DNA of 44,968 nucleotides, from assembly GCF_000691145.1 (NCBI RefSeq), contig NZ_ASJC01000017.1:1-44968 (forward strand), in the 5' to 3' direction. The position numbers and the translations under genes are program-made. This document shows, in pieces, positions 6,783 through 14,473 of the stretch (its first letter is position 1; every line of letters begins with the position of its first letter). Under the pieces are notes generated by a model, which saw only the letters and a list, made by a program, of their open reading frames with translations, made no database searches and was not told the origin of the DNA. The stretch comes from Bacillus altitudinis 41KF2b. Lineage in GTDB: Bacteria; Bacillota; Bacilli; Bacillales; Bacillaceae.

Positions 6783-8399
6783 ATGAGAAATCGACTGAAA
6801 TTACAACAATTATCTATTAGATGGAAGCTCACCATCCTCACATATTTCGTTGTCATTTTTGCCCTTTTAATCGGAGGAATTGTTCTGGTCGGGGGAATTC
6901 AGCAAACAGAGGAACGAGAACTTCGAAAAAGGCTCATGAACACGGCAAGAACAGTAGCTGAGATGAATGAGGTAAAGCAGGCATTGGATGATCAGACAAA
7001 GGAGCGTTCGCGTTTGCAGCATGCCATTGAAGAGATTCGGATTATCCAAGATGCTGACTACATTGTTGTCATGGATATGGATCACATGCGATTGACACAT
7101 CCAGTGAAAACAAGGATTGGCCAGCGCTCTGAGGGGACAGATGAAGAACCTGCCTTTGCAGAGCATATCTATTTCTCAGAAGCACAGGGAGAGCTTGGCA
7201 CAGCCATTAGAGCCTTTTATCCAGTAAAGGATGAAAAATTTAACCAAACAGGGGTTGTACTAGTCGGAAGAACATTGCCGAGTATGGCAGATATATTAGG
7301 AGAAATGAAGCAGGATATCCTCATGATCCTTCTGCTCACACTCAGCTTCGGGCTTGTCGGTTCATTTTTGCTCGCCCGTCATATCAAACAGCAAATGTTT
7401 AAGCTGGAGCCGCATGAGATTGTCAGAATGCTAGAGGAACGCACCGCTACCTTTCATTCCATTAATGAAGGGGTCATTGCCATTGATAACCAGCACATGA
7501 TCACCATTTTTAATGAAAAAGCGAAGCAAATTTTCAGCGTGACAGGTGATGTAGTGGGCCGAAATATTTGGGATGTGCTGTCAGATACAAGGCTTCCAGA
7601 AATCATTGATCGCGCAGAACCCGTCTACAATGAAGAAATTCATATGAGCGGAAAGCGGATCATGAGCAGCCGAATTCCAATTGTGATGAAAAAGAAAATC
7701 ATCGGAGCGGTTGCGATTTTTCAGGACCGGACAGAGGCGGCCAAATTGGCGGAGGAATTAACCGGGGTGAAGAACTTCGTTGATGGCCTGCGGGTGCAAA
7801 ATCATGAACATATGAATAAGCTTCATACAATTGCGGGATTAATTCAGCTGGGGAAAGCCGATCAAGCGCTCGATTTAGCGTTTCAAACGACCGAAGAGCA
7901 GGAGCATGTGACGGACTTTCTCCACCGTGTGATACAGCATGATGCAGTTGCAGGTTTATTGATGAGCAAGATAAGAAGGGGCAAGGAGCTAGGCATAAAG
8001 GTTGAAGTAGATGAAAATAGCAATCTGCGCGATTTCCCAGAGCTGCTGGATCAGCATGATATGACGAAGCTGCTTGGCAACCTGATCGAGAACGCCTTTG
8101 CCGCGTATGATACTGTAGAAAGAGACACAAAACTCATTTCTATTAGTATTGATCAAACAGAGGATGTCCTCGCGATCTTAATTGAAGATTATGGATCTGG
8201 AATAGAAGAGGACATGATTCCTCATATTTTCGACAAAGGCTTTACTCACGGTAAAGAAGGCGGAACAGGCTACGGGCTGTATATTGTAAAAACGATTATC
8301 GACAAAGGAATGGGAAATGTAGAAGTCACATCAAGCATCGGCATTGGTACCACCTTCTCAATCGAATTCCCAATGACAATAGAGGAGAGAGACAGATGA
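6783..8399 (+). CDS. dctS: DctS, C4-dicarboxylate sensor histidine kinase (CitA/DcuS family)
   Basis: The 538-residue membrane kinase has, in order, a helix near 16-38, an extracytoplasmic PAS-like sensor domain to about 175, a second helix near 178-198, a cytoplasmic PAS domain (TFHSINEGVIAIDNQH), the His-box QNHEHMNKLHTIAGLIQLG and an ATPase domain with NLIENAF, DYGSGI and GGTGYGLYIVK boxes. It would autophosphorylate on sensing fumarate, malate or succinate and pass phosphate to DctR. The start at 6783 sits 8 bases after AGGTG; ATG 6780 is also possible. The longer in-frame ORF from 6711 overlaps the dctB start and lacks a ribosome site. It overlaps dctR by 4 bases. Confidence 0.92.
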   Translation: MRNRLKLQQLSIRWKLTILTYFVVIFALLIGGIVLVGGIQQTEERELRKRLMNTARTVAEMNEVKQALDDQTKERSRLQHAIEEIRIIQDADYIVVMDMDHMRLTHPVKTRIGQRSEGTDEEPAFAEHIYFSEAQGELGTAIRAFYPVKDEKFNQTGVVLVGRTLPSMADILGEMKQDILMILLLTLSFGLVGSFLLARHIKQQMFKLEPHEIVRMLEERTATFHSINEGVIAIDNQHMITIFNEKAKQIFSVTGDVVGRNIWDVLSDTRLPEIIDRAEPVYNEEIHMSGKRIMSSRIPIVMKKKIIGAVAIFQDRTEAAKLAEELTGVKNFVDGLRVQNHEHMNKLHTIAGLIQLGKADQALDLAFQTTEEQEHVTDFLHRVIQHDAVAGLLMSKIRRGKELGIKVEVDENSNLRDFPELLDQHDMTKLLGNLIENAFAAYDTVERDTKLISISIDQTEDVLAILIEDYGSGIEEDMIPHIFDKGFTHGKEGGTGYGLYIVKTIIDKGMGNVEVTSSIGIGTTFSIEFPMTIEERDR

Positions 8400-9079
8400 C
8401 TCAGATTAAGGTGCTATTAATTGAAGATGATCCGATGGTGCAAGAAGTCAATAAAGAGTTCATTAAGAGTGTCCCTGGCTTTCAAGTTGCGGCTGTAGCA
8501 GGAAATGGCGAGCAGGGCATCCAGCTGATCAAAGACATTCGCCCAGATCTTGTGGTGCTCGATGTGTATATGCCTAAAAAAGATGGCATCAAAACACTGC
8601 AAGACATCAGAAAGCAAAAGATACAGGTGGATGTGATTGTGATTTCGGCAGCAAAGGACAAAGAGACGATCGGCACCATGCTTCAAAATGGTGCCCGAGA
8701 TTATATCATTAAGCCATTTAAGTTTGAACGGATGAAAGAATCTCTTGAAAGCTATAAAGCGTTTAAATCAAAAATTCGTACCGCAGCAGAATTTTCTCAA
8801 GAGATGCTCGATGATATCATACGAAAGCCTGCAGTTAAGCAGGAAGAGACATGGCTTCCTAAGGGGCTGAATGTGCATACGATGAATGAAATTAAAGCCT
8901 ACATGCGTCTGCAAGAAGGAGCGCAGTCTGCAGAGGAAGTAGCCAATGCACTTGGGATTGCACGTGTCACAGCACGCCGTTATTTAGACTTCCTTGTAAA
9001 AGAAGGCGAGCTGAAATTAGATATGCAATATGGCGGGGTCGGACGCCCTGTGAATAAATATATCGTACATTCTGACTAA
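8396..9079 (+). CDS. dctR: DctR, response regulator of C4-dicarboxylate transport
   Basis: This 227-residue regulator of the CitB/DcuR type has a receiver domain with the acidic pair D11-D12, phosphoacceptor D56 in VVLDVYMP and the KPF motif near residue 105. Its C-terminal helix-turn-helix is around residues 178-200 (AEEVANALGIARVTARRYLDFL). It is translationally coupled to dctS through an ATGA overlap. It is expected to activate dctP downstream. The stop lies inside a 12-bp inverted repeat (9060-9108). Confidence 0.93.
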   Translation: MTQIKVLLIEDDPMVQEVNKEFIKSVPGFQVAAVAGNGEQGIQLIKDIRPDLVVLDVYMPKKDGIKTLQDIRKQKIQVDVIVISAAKDKETIGTMLQNGARDYIIKPFKFERMKESLESYKAFKSKIRTAAEFSQEMLDDIIRKPAVKQEETWLPKGLNVHTMNEIKAYMRLQEGAQSAEEVANALGIARVTARRYLDFLVKEGELKLDMQYGGVGRPVNKYIVHSD

Positions 9080-9108
9080 GAGACCAAAAAGACCAAAATG
9101 TACGATAT
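9060..9108 (+). promoter_or_regulatory. Inverted repeat spanning the dctR stop, with tandem repeats in the loop
   Basis: ATATCGTACATT (9060-9071) and AATGTACGATAT (9097-9108) are perfect 12-bp inverted repeats, 25 bases apart. The loop holds two tandem copies of AGACCAAAA (9081-9098). No T tract follows, so it does not look like an intrinsic terminator. It may bind DctR or affect the dctR-dctP transcript; neither is shown. Confidence 0.45.
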
Positions 9109-9162
9109 GTCCATAAGCTTCACAGCCTTTGATGAAATCGCTATCATTTACCTACAGATAAC

Positions 9163-9177
9163 AGTTAAGCGTTTACA
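9163..9177 (+). promoter_or_regulatory. Putative cre (CcpA) site upstream of dctP
   Basis: AGTTAAGCGTTTACA matches the cre consensus WTGNAARCGNWWWCA at 13 of 15 positions. It lies 27 bases before the dctP start. Glucose repression of dctP through CcpA is known for B. subtilis; use of this site is inferred. Confidence 0.5.
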
Positions 9178-9203
9178 TCAAAGGGTGAGGGAGTTGATTT
9201 TTT

Positions 9204-10472
9204 ATGAAGAGGCTATTGAAGAACCTGACATTTCAGGTCATTGCAGCTGTCATTATCGGGATCATTGTTGGGATGGTTTGGCCAAACGTCGGGAAAGAAA
9301 TGAAGCCGCTTGGTGACACATTTATTAATGCAGTGAAAATGGTCATTGCACCCATTATTTTCTTAACCATTGTTCTTGGAATTGCCAAGATGGGGGACAT
9401 GAAAAAGGTTGGAAAAGTTGGGGGAAAAGCTTTTATCTATTTTGAAGTTGTGACGACACTTGCGCTTGTCATCGGACTGTTTGTGGTCAATATCATGAAG
9501 CCGGGAGCAGGTCTTGACTATAGTAAGCTTGAAAAAGGGGATGTCTCGCAATATACCCAAAATGGGGGACAGGGTATCGACTGGATGGAGTTTGTCACAC
9601 ACATTGTGCCATCTAACATGGTAGATGCCTTTGCAAAGGGAGATATTTTACAGGTCTTATTCTTCTCTATTTTATTCGGTGTTGCGCTCGCTGCACTTGG
9701 CGAGAAGGGGAAAGGCATCATCGAATGGCTTGATAAACTGTCGCTTGTCTTCTTTAAAATCATTGGTTACATCATGCGTGCCGCGCCATTAGGGGCATTT
9801 GGAGCAATGGCTTATACAATCGGACACTTCGGTTTAGCTTCAATTAAACCACTGGCTAGTCTGATGCTTTCCGTTTATATGACGATGTTCCTGTTTATTT
9901 TCGTCGTGCTGAACATCATTTGTAAAATGTATGGCTTCAGCTTGTTCGGTTACCTCCGTTTTATCAAAGATGAAATTTTAATTGTTCTTGGCACAAGTTC
10001 TTCAGAATCTGTTCTGCCAAGAATGATGGATAAAATGGAACGCTACGGGTGCTCTAAGTCGGTTGTTGGACTTGTCATCCCGACAGGCTATTCCTTTAAC
10101 TTAGATGGAACCTCAATCTACTTGTCCATGGCCGTGGTCTTCTTAGCGCAAGTGTTTGGGGTGGACCTATCCATCGGACAGCAAATCACGATTATCCTTG
10201 TTCTGATGCTCACATCAAAAGGAGCAGCTGGAGTCACAGGAAGCGGATTTATCGTGCTAGCTTCTACACTTGCTGCACTTCAGGTTATCCCGCTAGAAGG
10301 TCTTGCACTGCTATTAGGGGTCGACCGTTTCATGAGTGAAGGAAGAGCGATTACGAACCTGATTGGAAATGGAATTGCTACAATTGTTGTAGCGAAAAGT
10401 GAAGGGGAATTTGACGAAGCGAAGAGTAAAACAGCGCTACAGGAAATGCGAAATATCAAGCAGGCTGTTTAG
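9204..10472 (+). CDS. dctP: DctP, C4-dicarboxylate symporter (DAACS family)
   Basis: This 422-residue symporter has the family fold: about eight membrane helices plus two re-entrant loops, GTSSSESVLPRMM (hairpin 1) and IPTGYSFNLDGTSIY (helix 7). The helix 8 region reads GVDRFMSEGRAITNLIGNGIA, which is the DctA/dicarboxylate pattern, unlike the DMART pattern of glutamate carriers. It imports succinate, fumarate and malate with cations. It follows dctR by 124 bases and is its expected target. GGGAG precedes the ATG. A terminator follows. Confidence 0.93.
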   Translation: MKRLLKNLTFQVIAAVIIGIIVGMVWPNVGKEMKPLGDTFINAVKMVIAPIIFLTIVLGIAKMGDMKKVGKVGGKAFIYFEVVTTLALVIGLFVVNIMKPGAGLDYSKLEKGDVSQYTQNGGQGIDWMEFVTHIVPSNMVDAFAKGDILQVLFFSILFGVALAALGEKGKGIIEWLDKLSLVFFKIIGYIMRAAPLGAFGAMAYTIGHFGLASIKPLASLMLSVYMTMFLFIFVVLNIICKMYGFSLFGYLRFIKDEILIVLGTSSSESVLPRMMDKMERYGCSKSVVGLVIPTGYSFNLDGTSIYLSMAVVFLAQVFGVDLSIGQQITIILVLMLTSKGAAGVTGSGFIVLASTLAALQVIPLEGLALLLGVDRFMSEGRAITNLIGNGIATIVVAKSEGEFDEAKSKTALQEMRNIKQAV

Positions 10473-10485
10473 TATAAAAACAACC

Positions 10486-10527
10486 AAAAACCGAAACCTT
10501 ATGTTCTACATGGGGTTCGGTTTTTTC
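10486..10527 (+). terminator. Terminator of dctP
   Basis: AAAACCGAA (10487-10495) pairs with TTCGGTTTT (10515-10523), extended by CC/GG pairs, and is followed by a T run. Confidence 0.75.
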
Positions 10528-10682
10528 TTGTGTAAAAAAAGAAAAAACATAAAAGCTTGATTAATTTAGGACGAATCGTAAGACCTCATTGACCTTTTGT
10601 TATATAATTTACAGAAAGATCCGATATAATGAATATGAGATCCAACGAAAAATAGACTTTAGTCCTGGCAGGTGTGTAACGT

Positions 10683-11705
10683 ATGACGGCATTTTTTAAA
10701 TTGTTCGAAAAACCTGGTGTCAAGAGGTTTTCAGTATTTGTAGTATTAGCCACAGCATTATATCTATTAAGAGGAATGATGAATTTAATTCTCCTGACCT
10801 TCATTTTCACCTTTTTAATGAACCGGTTAGAAGAGGTCATAAGAGGCTTTTTAAATCGCTTCCTGAAAATAGGACAGAAATCAGTCATCACCATTTTGTA
10901 CATCCTTCTAGCTGGTGGATTGACGTTTGGCGGCTTTGTGTTTGTGCCCATCATCGCGAAACAGGTGGAACAGTTATTTCATTTAGGGAAAAAGATTGCA
11001 GATCATCCACAAGATTTACCCTTCTTTGACGTCGTCACCAATGTGTTCGGAGATTTCAAAATATCTTCTTTCTTCGAGAAAGGGTTTAATTTCCTCTATA
11101 CATACTTAACAGATTTCAGCACGTTCAGTATCCAGGTCATTATGTCCTTAATATTAAGCATGTTCTTCCTGTTCGAAAAGGAACGCCTCATTCAATTCAT
11201 GAATAAGTTCAAAACGAGTAAAATCTCCGTGTTCTATCATGAAATTGCCTTCTTTGGACGTAAGTTTTCCAGAACATTTGGTAAGGTACTTGAAGCACAG
11301 TTCATCATTGCAACAGTTAACTGTGTCTTAACGACAATTGCGCTTGGCATTATGGGCTTCCCGCAATTATTTGGATTAGCGGTCATGGTCTTCTTGTTAG
11401 GTTTAATTCCGGTAGCGGGTGTGGTCATCTCTCTCGTTCCACTCAGCATCATTGCGTATACACTTGGAGGCGGAATGTACGTCCTATATATTGTGCTGGT
11501 GATCGTGATCATCCATGCCATTGAAGCCTACTTCTTAAATCCGAAGCTCATGTCAGCTAAAACAGAGCTCCCTATTTTCTTCACGTTTATTGTCCTGATC
11601 TTTTCTGAACACTATATTGGCATTTGGGGCCTGATTATCGGCATCCCAATCTTTGTGTTTATCTTAGATATCTTGGAGGTCACGAATAAGGAAGAAAGTA
11701 ATTAA
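10683..11705 (+). CDS. ydbI: AI-2E family membrane transporter YdbI
   Basis: This 340-residue AI-2E/PerM family protein has paired N-terminal membrane helices (about 14-80), a charged soluble middle, and a C-terminal bundle with FLLGLIPVAGVVISLVPLS and the HAIEAYFLNPKLMS motif. Members export small solutes or ions; in B. subtilis YdbI/TueA-type proteins the substrate is not secure, so none is assigned. The start is the ATG at 10683 behind GGCAGGTG. It is a single gene, followed by a new promoter and riboswitch. Confidence 0.85.
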   Translation: MTAFFKLFEKPGVKRFSVFVVLATALYLLRGMMNLILLTFIFTFLMNRLEEVIRGFLNRFLKIGQKSVITILYILLAGGLTFGGFVFVPIIAKQVEQLFHLGKKIADHPQDLPFFDVVTNVFGDFKISSFFEKGFNFLYTYLTDFSTFSIQVIMSLILSMFFLFEKERLIQFMNKFKTSKISVFYHEIAFFGRKFSRTFGKVLEAQFIIATVNCVLTTIALGIMGFPQLFGLAVMVFLLGLIPVAGVVISLVPLSIIAYTLGGGMYVLYIVLVIVIIHAIEAYFLNPKLMSAKTELPIFFTFIVLIFSEHYIGIWGLIIGIPIFVFILDILEVTNKEESN

Positions 11706-11708
11706 AAA

Positions 11709-11720
11709 GTTCATATGAAC
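11709..11720. promoter_or_regulatory. 12-bp palindrome just upstream of the riboswitch promoter
   Basis: GTTCATATGAAC is a perfect palindrome ending 3 bases before the -35 of the downstream promoter. It could be an operator or a chance symmetric AT-rich sequence. Confidence 0.3.
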
Positions 11721-11723
11721 CTG

Positions 11724-11752
11724 TTTACAATTTTCTAAAAATAAGGTATAAA
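11724..11752 (+). promoter_or_regulatory. SigA promoter of the riboswitch transcript
   Basis: TTTACA (11724-11729), a 17-base spacer, then TATAAA (11747-11752). Transcription would start near 11759, just before the riboswitch. Confidence 0.7.
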
Positions 11753-11774
11753 TAGTATGAAAATATCATATTAC

Positions 11775-11905
11775 CACACGCTTAATCCTTCTAAAGGAAT
11801 GGGGGACCCAAGTTTTTGGGGTGAATTTTTCTTATTTTAAGAAAAAAGGACATCTCTTCGTCCTAACCCGTCAGCTAACCTCATCAGCGTGAAGAGAGTA
11901 GACAG
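11775..11905 (+). ncRNA. c-di-AMP riboswitch (ydaO/yuaA type)
   Basis: The conserved blocks are in the right order: CGCTTAATCC, GGGGGACCCAAG, TTTTTGGGGTGAAT, then AACCCGTCAGCTAACCTC. The closing helix P1 is CACGCT (11777-11782) with AGCGTG (11886-11891). These are the ligand-binding cores of the two-fold symmetric ydaO class. Ligand binding in this class favours the downstream terminator. AGAGAGT (11893-11899) could pair with ACTCTCT (11940-11946) as an antiterminator. I am confident of the class from motif memory, not from a covariance search. Confidence 0.9.
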
Positions 11906-11925
11906 TGGTACACGTATGGACACGC

Positions 11926-11959
11926 AGGCCCACGAGAAGACTCTCTCGTGGGCCTTTTT
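11926..11959 (+). terminator. Riboswitch-controlled terminator
   Basis: The 12-bp stem AGGCCCACGAGA / TCTCGTGGGCCT with a 6-base loop is followed by TTTTT. It sits between the aptamer and the start of the symporter gene, 22 bases before its TTG. Confidence 0.9.
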
Positions 11960-11980
11960 GATGAGGAAGGGGAGATTTTA

Positions 11981-13222
11981 TTGAAGCTTGCGACGAAAAT
12001 TATTATTGCTTTAATTGTAGGTGCAATCACAGGACTACTGCTCAACATTTTTGCTCCAAATGTATTCAAAGTGTTAGACCCTTATCTATTTACACCTCTA
12101 GGTCAAATCTTCTTAAACCTGATTAAAATGTTAGTTGTACCGATTGTCTTCTTTTCGATCACACTAGGTGTAGCAGGCCTTGGCGATCCGAAAAAACTTG
12201 GCAGAATCGGCGCAAAAAGCATCTCTTATTTTCTACTGACAACAACATTCGCTATTATCATTGCAATGGCTTTAGCCTTATTGATTAAACCAGGTTCTTT
12301 TGGTTCATTCGATACAAAAGGGGCAGAATACAAACCTCAAGAAGCGCCATCTACAGCTGAAACATTATTAAACATCATTCCATCAAATCCAGTTCAATCT
12401 TTAGTCGAAGGCAATATGCTACAAATCATTGTTTTCTGTGTTTTCTTAGGCCTAGGTATTGCAGTACTAGGTAAAAAAACAGAAGGATTACTCAAAATAT
12501 TAGAACAAGGCAATGAACTCATGATGTACCTTGTGGGCGTGGTCATGAAATTTGCTCCATACGGAACATTTGGCTTAATTGTAACGGCTATTGGAAGCCA
12601 AGGTCTTGATGCCATTAAAGCCATGGGGCTGTACTTTACAGTCGTTCTAGTAGCGCTACTGGTTCATTTCTTTCTCACCTATGGTTCCACATTGGCGATA
12701 TTTGCAAAACGGAATCCTTTTACATTCTTTAAAGACTTTTCACCTGCAATGGTCGTGGCATTTAGTACATCAAGCAGTAATGCTGTTCTTCCCGTATCAA
12801 TGGAAACCGCTCAAAAGAAATTGAAAGTACCTGAGCCGATCTCTAGTTTCGTGCAGCCGTTAGGCGCGACGATCAATATGGATGGGACAGCGATTATGCA
12901 AGGGGTTGCAACTATTTTTATTGCACAAGTGTTTGGTGTGGAGTTAACGCTCATGCAAATGCTCACCGTTGTATTAACCGCTGTATTAGCCAGTATCGGG
13001 ACTGCTGGCGTACCGGGAGTTGGCTTGATTATGCTGGCCATGGTACTGAATTCTGTCGGTCTTCCTGTTGAAGGCATTGCGCTGATCCTTGGGATAGACC
13101 GTTTATTAGACATGGCAAGAACGGTTGTCAATATTACAGGTGACGCAGCGTGTGCAGTGATTGTCGCAGAAACTGAGAAAAAACATGAGAAAGATGCATC
13201 ATCACCTCATGTATCAATGTAA
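11981..13222 (+). CDS. Acidic amino acid (glutamate/aspartate) symporter, DAACS family, under c-di-AMP riboswitch control
   Basis: This 413-residue DAACS carrier has hairpin 1 as AFSTSSSNAVLPVSM, helix 7 as GATINMDGTAIMQG, hairpin 2 near GTAGVPGVGLIM, and helix 8 as GIDRLLDMARTVVNITGDA. The D-x-x-x-D-M-A-R-T-x-x-N-x-x-G-D pattern is that of Glu/Asp carriers such as GltPh, including the Arg that binds the side-chain carboxylate, and differs from DctP in this window. The TTG start at 11981 follows AAGGGGAG by 6 bases; the longer GTG start at 11948 falls inside the terminator hairpin and is rejected. I do not recall this gene in this B. subtilis neighbourhood, so it is probably an addition here. 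Confidence 0.87.
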   Translation: MKLATKIIIALIVGAITGLLLNIFAPNVFKVLDPYLFTPLGQIFLNLIKMLVVPIVFFSITLGVAGLGDPKKLGRIGAKSISYFLLTTTFAIIIAMALALLIKPGSFGSFDTKGAEYKPQEAPSTAETLLNIIPSNPVQSLVEGNMLQIIVFCVFLGLGIAVLGKKTEGLLKILEQGNELMMYLVGVVMKFAPYGTFGLIVTAIGSQGLDAIKAMGLYFTVVLVALLVHFFLTYGSTLAIFAKRNPFTFFKDFSPAMVVAFSTSSSNAVLPVSMETAQKKLKVPEPISSFVQPLGATINMDGTAIMQGVATIFIAQVFGVELTLMQMLTVVLTAVLASIGTAGVPGVGLIMLAMVLNSVGLPVEGIALILGIDRLLDMARTVVNITGDAACAVIVAETEKKHEKDASSPHVSM

Positions 13223-13228
13223 TGTTTA

Positions 13229-13251
13229 AAAGGGCTGACTGGATCAGCCCT
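13229..13251 (+). repeat. Proximal copy of a duplicated terminator hairpin (no T tract)
   Basis: The stem AGGGCTGA / TCAGCCCT (13231-13238 with 13244-13251) has a 5-base loop and lies 8 bases after the symporter stop. It is followed directly by CAGCGTG of the 175-bp element rather than by T. The same 23 bases recur at 13427-13449. Confidence 0.85.
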
Positions 13252-13426
13252 CAGCGTGTAGACAAACCCTCGCATTCTTTGTCAGTCCTGCGCGCTGGTA
13301 CTCACGAATGTCAAATTCGCTCCGTGCCAGTGCTCGTCCTTCCTAGACTTCAAGGGCTTTCTATCACGCTGAATAGAAGACAAAGGGCTAAAATAAAGTT
13401 CATTTTAGCCCTTTGTCAACAATCTG
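13252..13426 (+). repeat. 175-bp structured interspersed element, copy 2
   Basis: This starts CAGCGTGTAG and ends CAACAATCTG, the same ends and the same length as copy 1. The first part is closed by CAGCGTG (13252-13258) with CACGCTG (13365-13371). Inside, CTGGTAC pairs with GTGCCAG where copy 1 has CTGGTGC with GCGCCAG, a compensatory change. A perfect 16-bp stem with a 7-base loop follows (13379-13417). In both copies the element has the same orientation relative to the upstream gene's transcription. An 85-codon reading frame that crosses it is not credible. Confidence 0.82.
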
Positions 13427-13456
13427 AAAGGGCTGACTGGATCAGCCCTTTTTTTC
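13427..13456 (+). terminator. Distal (functional) copy of the duplicated terminator
   Basis: The 23 bases are identical to 13229-13251 and are followed by TTTTTTT, giving a complete intrinsic terminator for the symporter gene after the element. Confidence 0.88.
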
Positions 13457-13546
13457 GTGGAACGGCTTGTCTAGCGTGATATACTTTTTACAGGATGAGC
13501 AGCCGTAACTGCCGCCATAGGTTTTACATTAGAAGGAGGAACCACT

Positions 13547-14473
13547 TTGCAGTCTGCTGTTTTACACATAGAGAACGTCGATAAACAAATTGGTCGGCAT
13601 CAAATTTTGCAACATATTTCGATGGACATTAGGCAAGGGGAAATTGTCGGTTTACTTGGACCAAATGGGTCTGGAAAAACGACCTTGATTCGATTGATCG
13701 TTGGCTTGATGAAAAAAAACAACGGCCGGATCATCATAAATGGATATTCTCAAGATGATGATCATCAAAAGGCGATGTCAACTGTTGGGGCGATCATAGA
13801 AAATCCGGAATTTTATTCATATTTAACAGGTTTTGAAAACCTTGAGCTGTATGCGTCTATGCATGATGGAGTTTCAGAAGAGCGCATTCTTGAAGTGGTA
13901 AAAAGAGTTCGTCTGGAGCACGCCATTCAACAGAAGGTCAAAACGTATTCACTAGGGATGAAACAAAGGCTCGGGATTGCACAAGCCATTTTGCATAAGC
14001 CCAATCTGCTCATTTTAGATGAACCAACAAATGGGCTTGATCCCGCAGGAATGAAGGAGTTTCGAGAGCACTTGCAAATACTTGTACAAGAAGAAGGTGT
14101 CTCTGTGTTATTTGCTACACATCTTTTGCATGAAGTAGAAGAGCTTTGTGACCGCATGATCATCATCCAAAAAGGACAGATCAAAGCCAATACAAACCTT
14201 CGCGACATGGAAGGAAAAGAGCAGGTGCTGATGAATATTCAGCCAGTAGAAAAGGCAGTTTCATGGCTAGATACGCAAGGATATACATATGAACAAAGGG
14301 ATCAGCATGTGCTGGTTCAATTGAATAAAGACCGTGTGCCGGAGCTGAATAAACAGCTTGTCTTAGCAGAATTTGATGTACTTGAAATGACGCCTCAAAA
14401 ACAATCAATTGAAGAGGCCTTTATGAAATGGACGGAAGGCGGGACGGCAGATGCTTCAACTCATCAAGAATGA
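13547..14473 (+). CDS. ydbJ: ABC transporter ATP-binding protein YdbJ
   Basis: This 308-residue ATPase has Walker A GPNGSGKT near residues 39-46, the signature SLGMKQRLGIAQA, Walker B LLILDEPTNGLD and the switch His in FATHLLHEVEELCD. The C-terminal about 90 residues form an extension usual in drug or lantibiotic-type exporters. It uses a TTG start behind AGAAGGAGG. The gene overlaps its permease gene by 23 bases. The substrate is unknown; efflux (ABC-2 type) is likely. Confidence 0.9.
   Translation: MQSAVLHIENVDKQIGRHQILQHISMDIRQGEIVGLLGPNGSGKTTLIRLIVGLMKKNNGRIIINGYSQDDDHQKAMSTVGAIIENPEFYSYLTGFENLELYASMHDGVSEERILEVVKRVRLEHAIQQKVKTYSLGMKQRLGIAQAILHKPNLLILDEPTNGLDPAGMKEFREHLQILVQEEGVSVLFATHLLHEVEELCDRMIIIQKGQIKANTNLRDMEGKEQVLMNIQPVEKAVSWLDTQGYTYEQRDQHVLVQLNKDRVPELNKQLVLAEFDVLEMTPQKQSIEEAFMKWTEGGTADASTHQE

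Noticed and set aside
13222..13479. 85-codon reading frame across the second 175-bp element
   Set aside because: It runs through the repeat and both terminator hairpins, has no ribosome site and the homologous copy 1 has no matching conserved protein logic.
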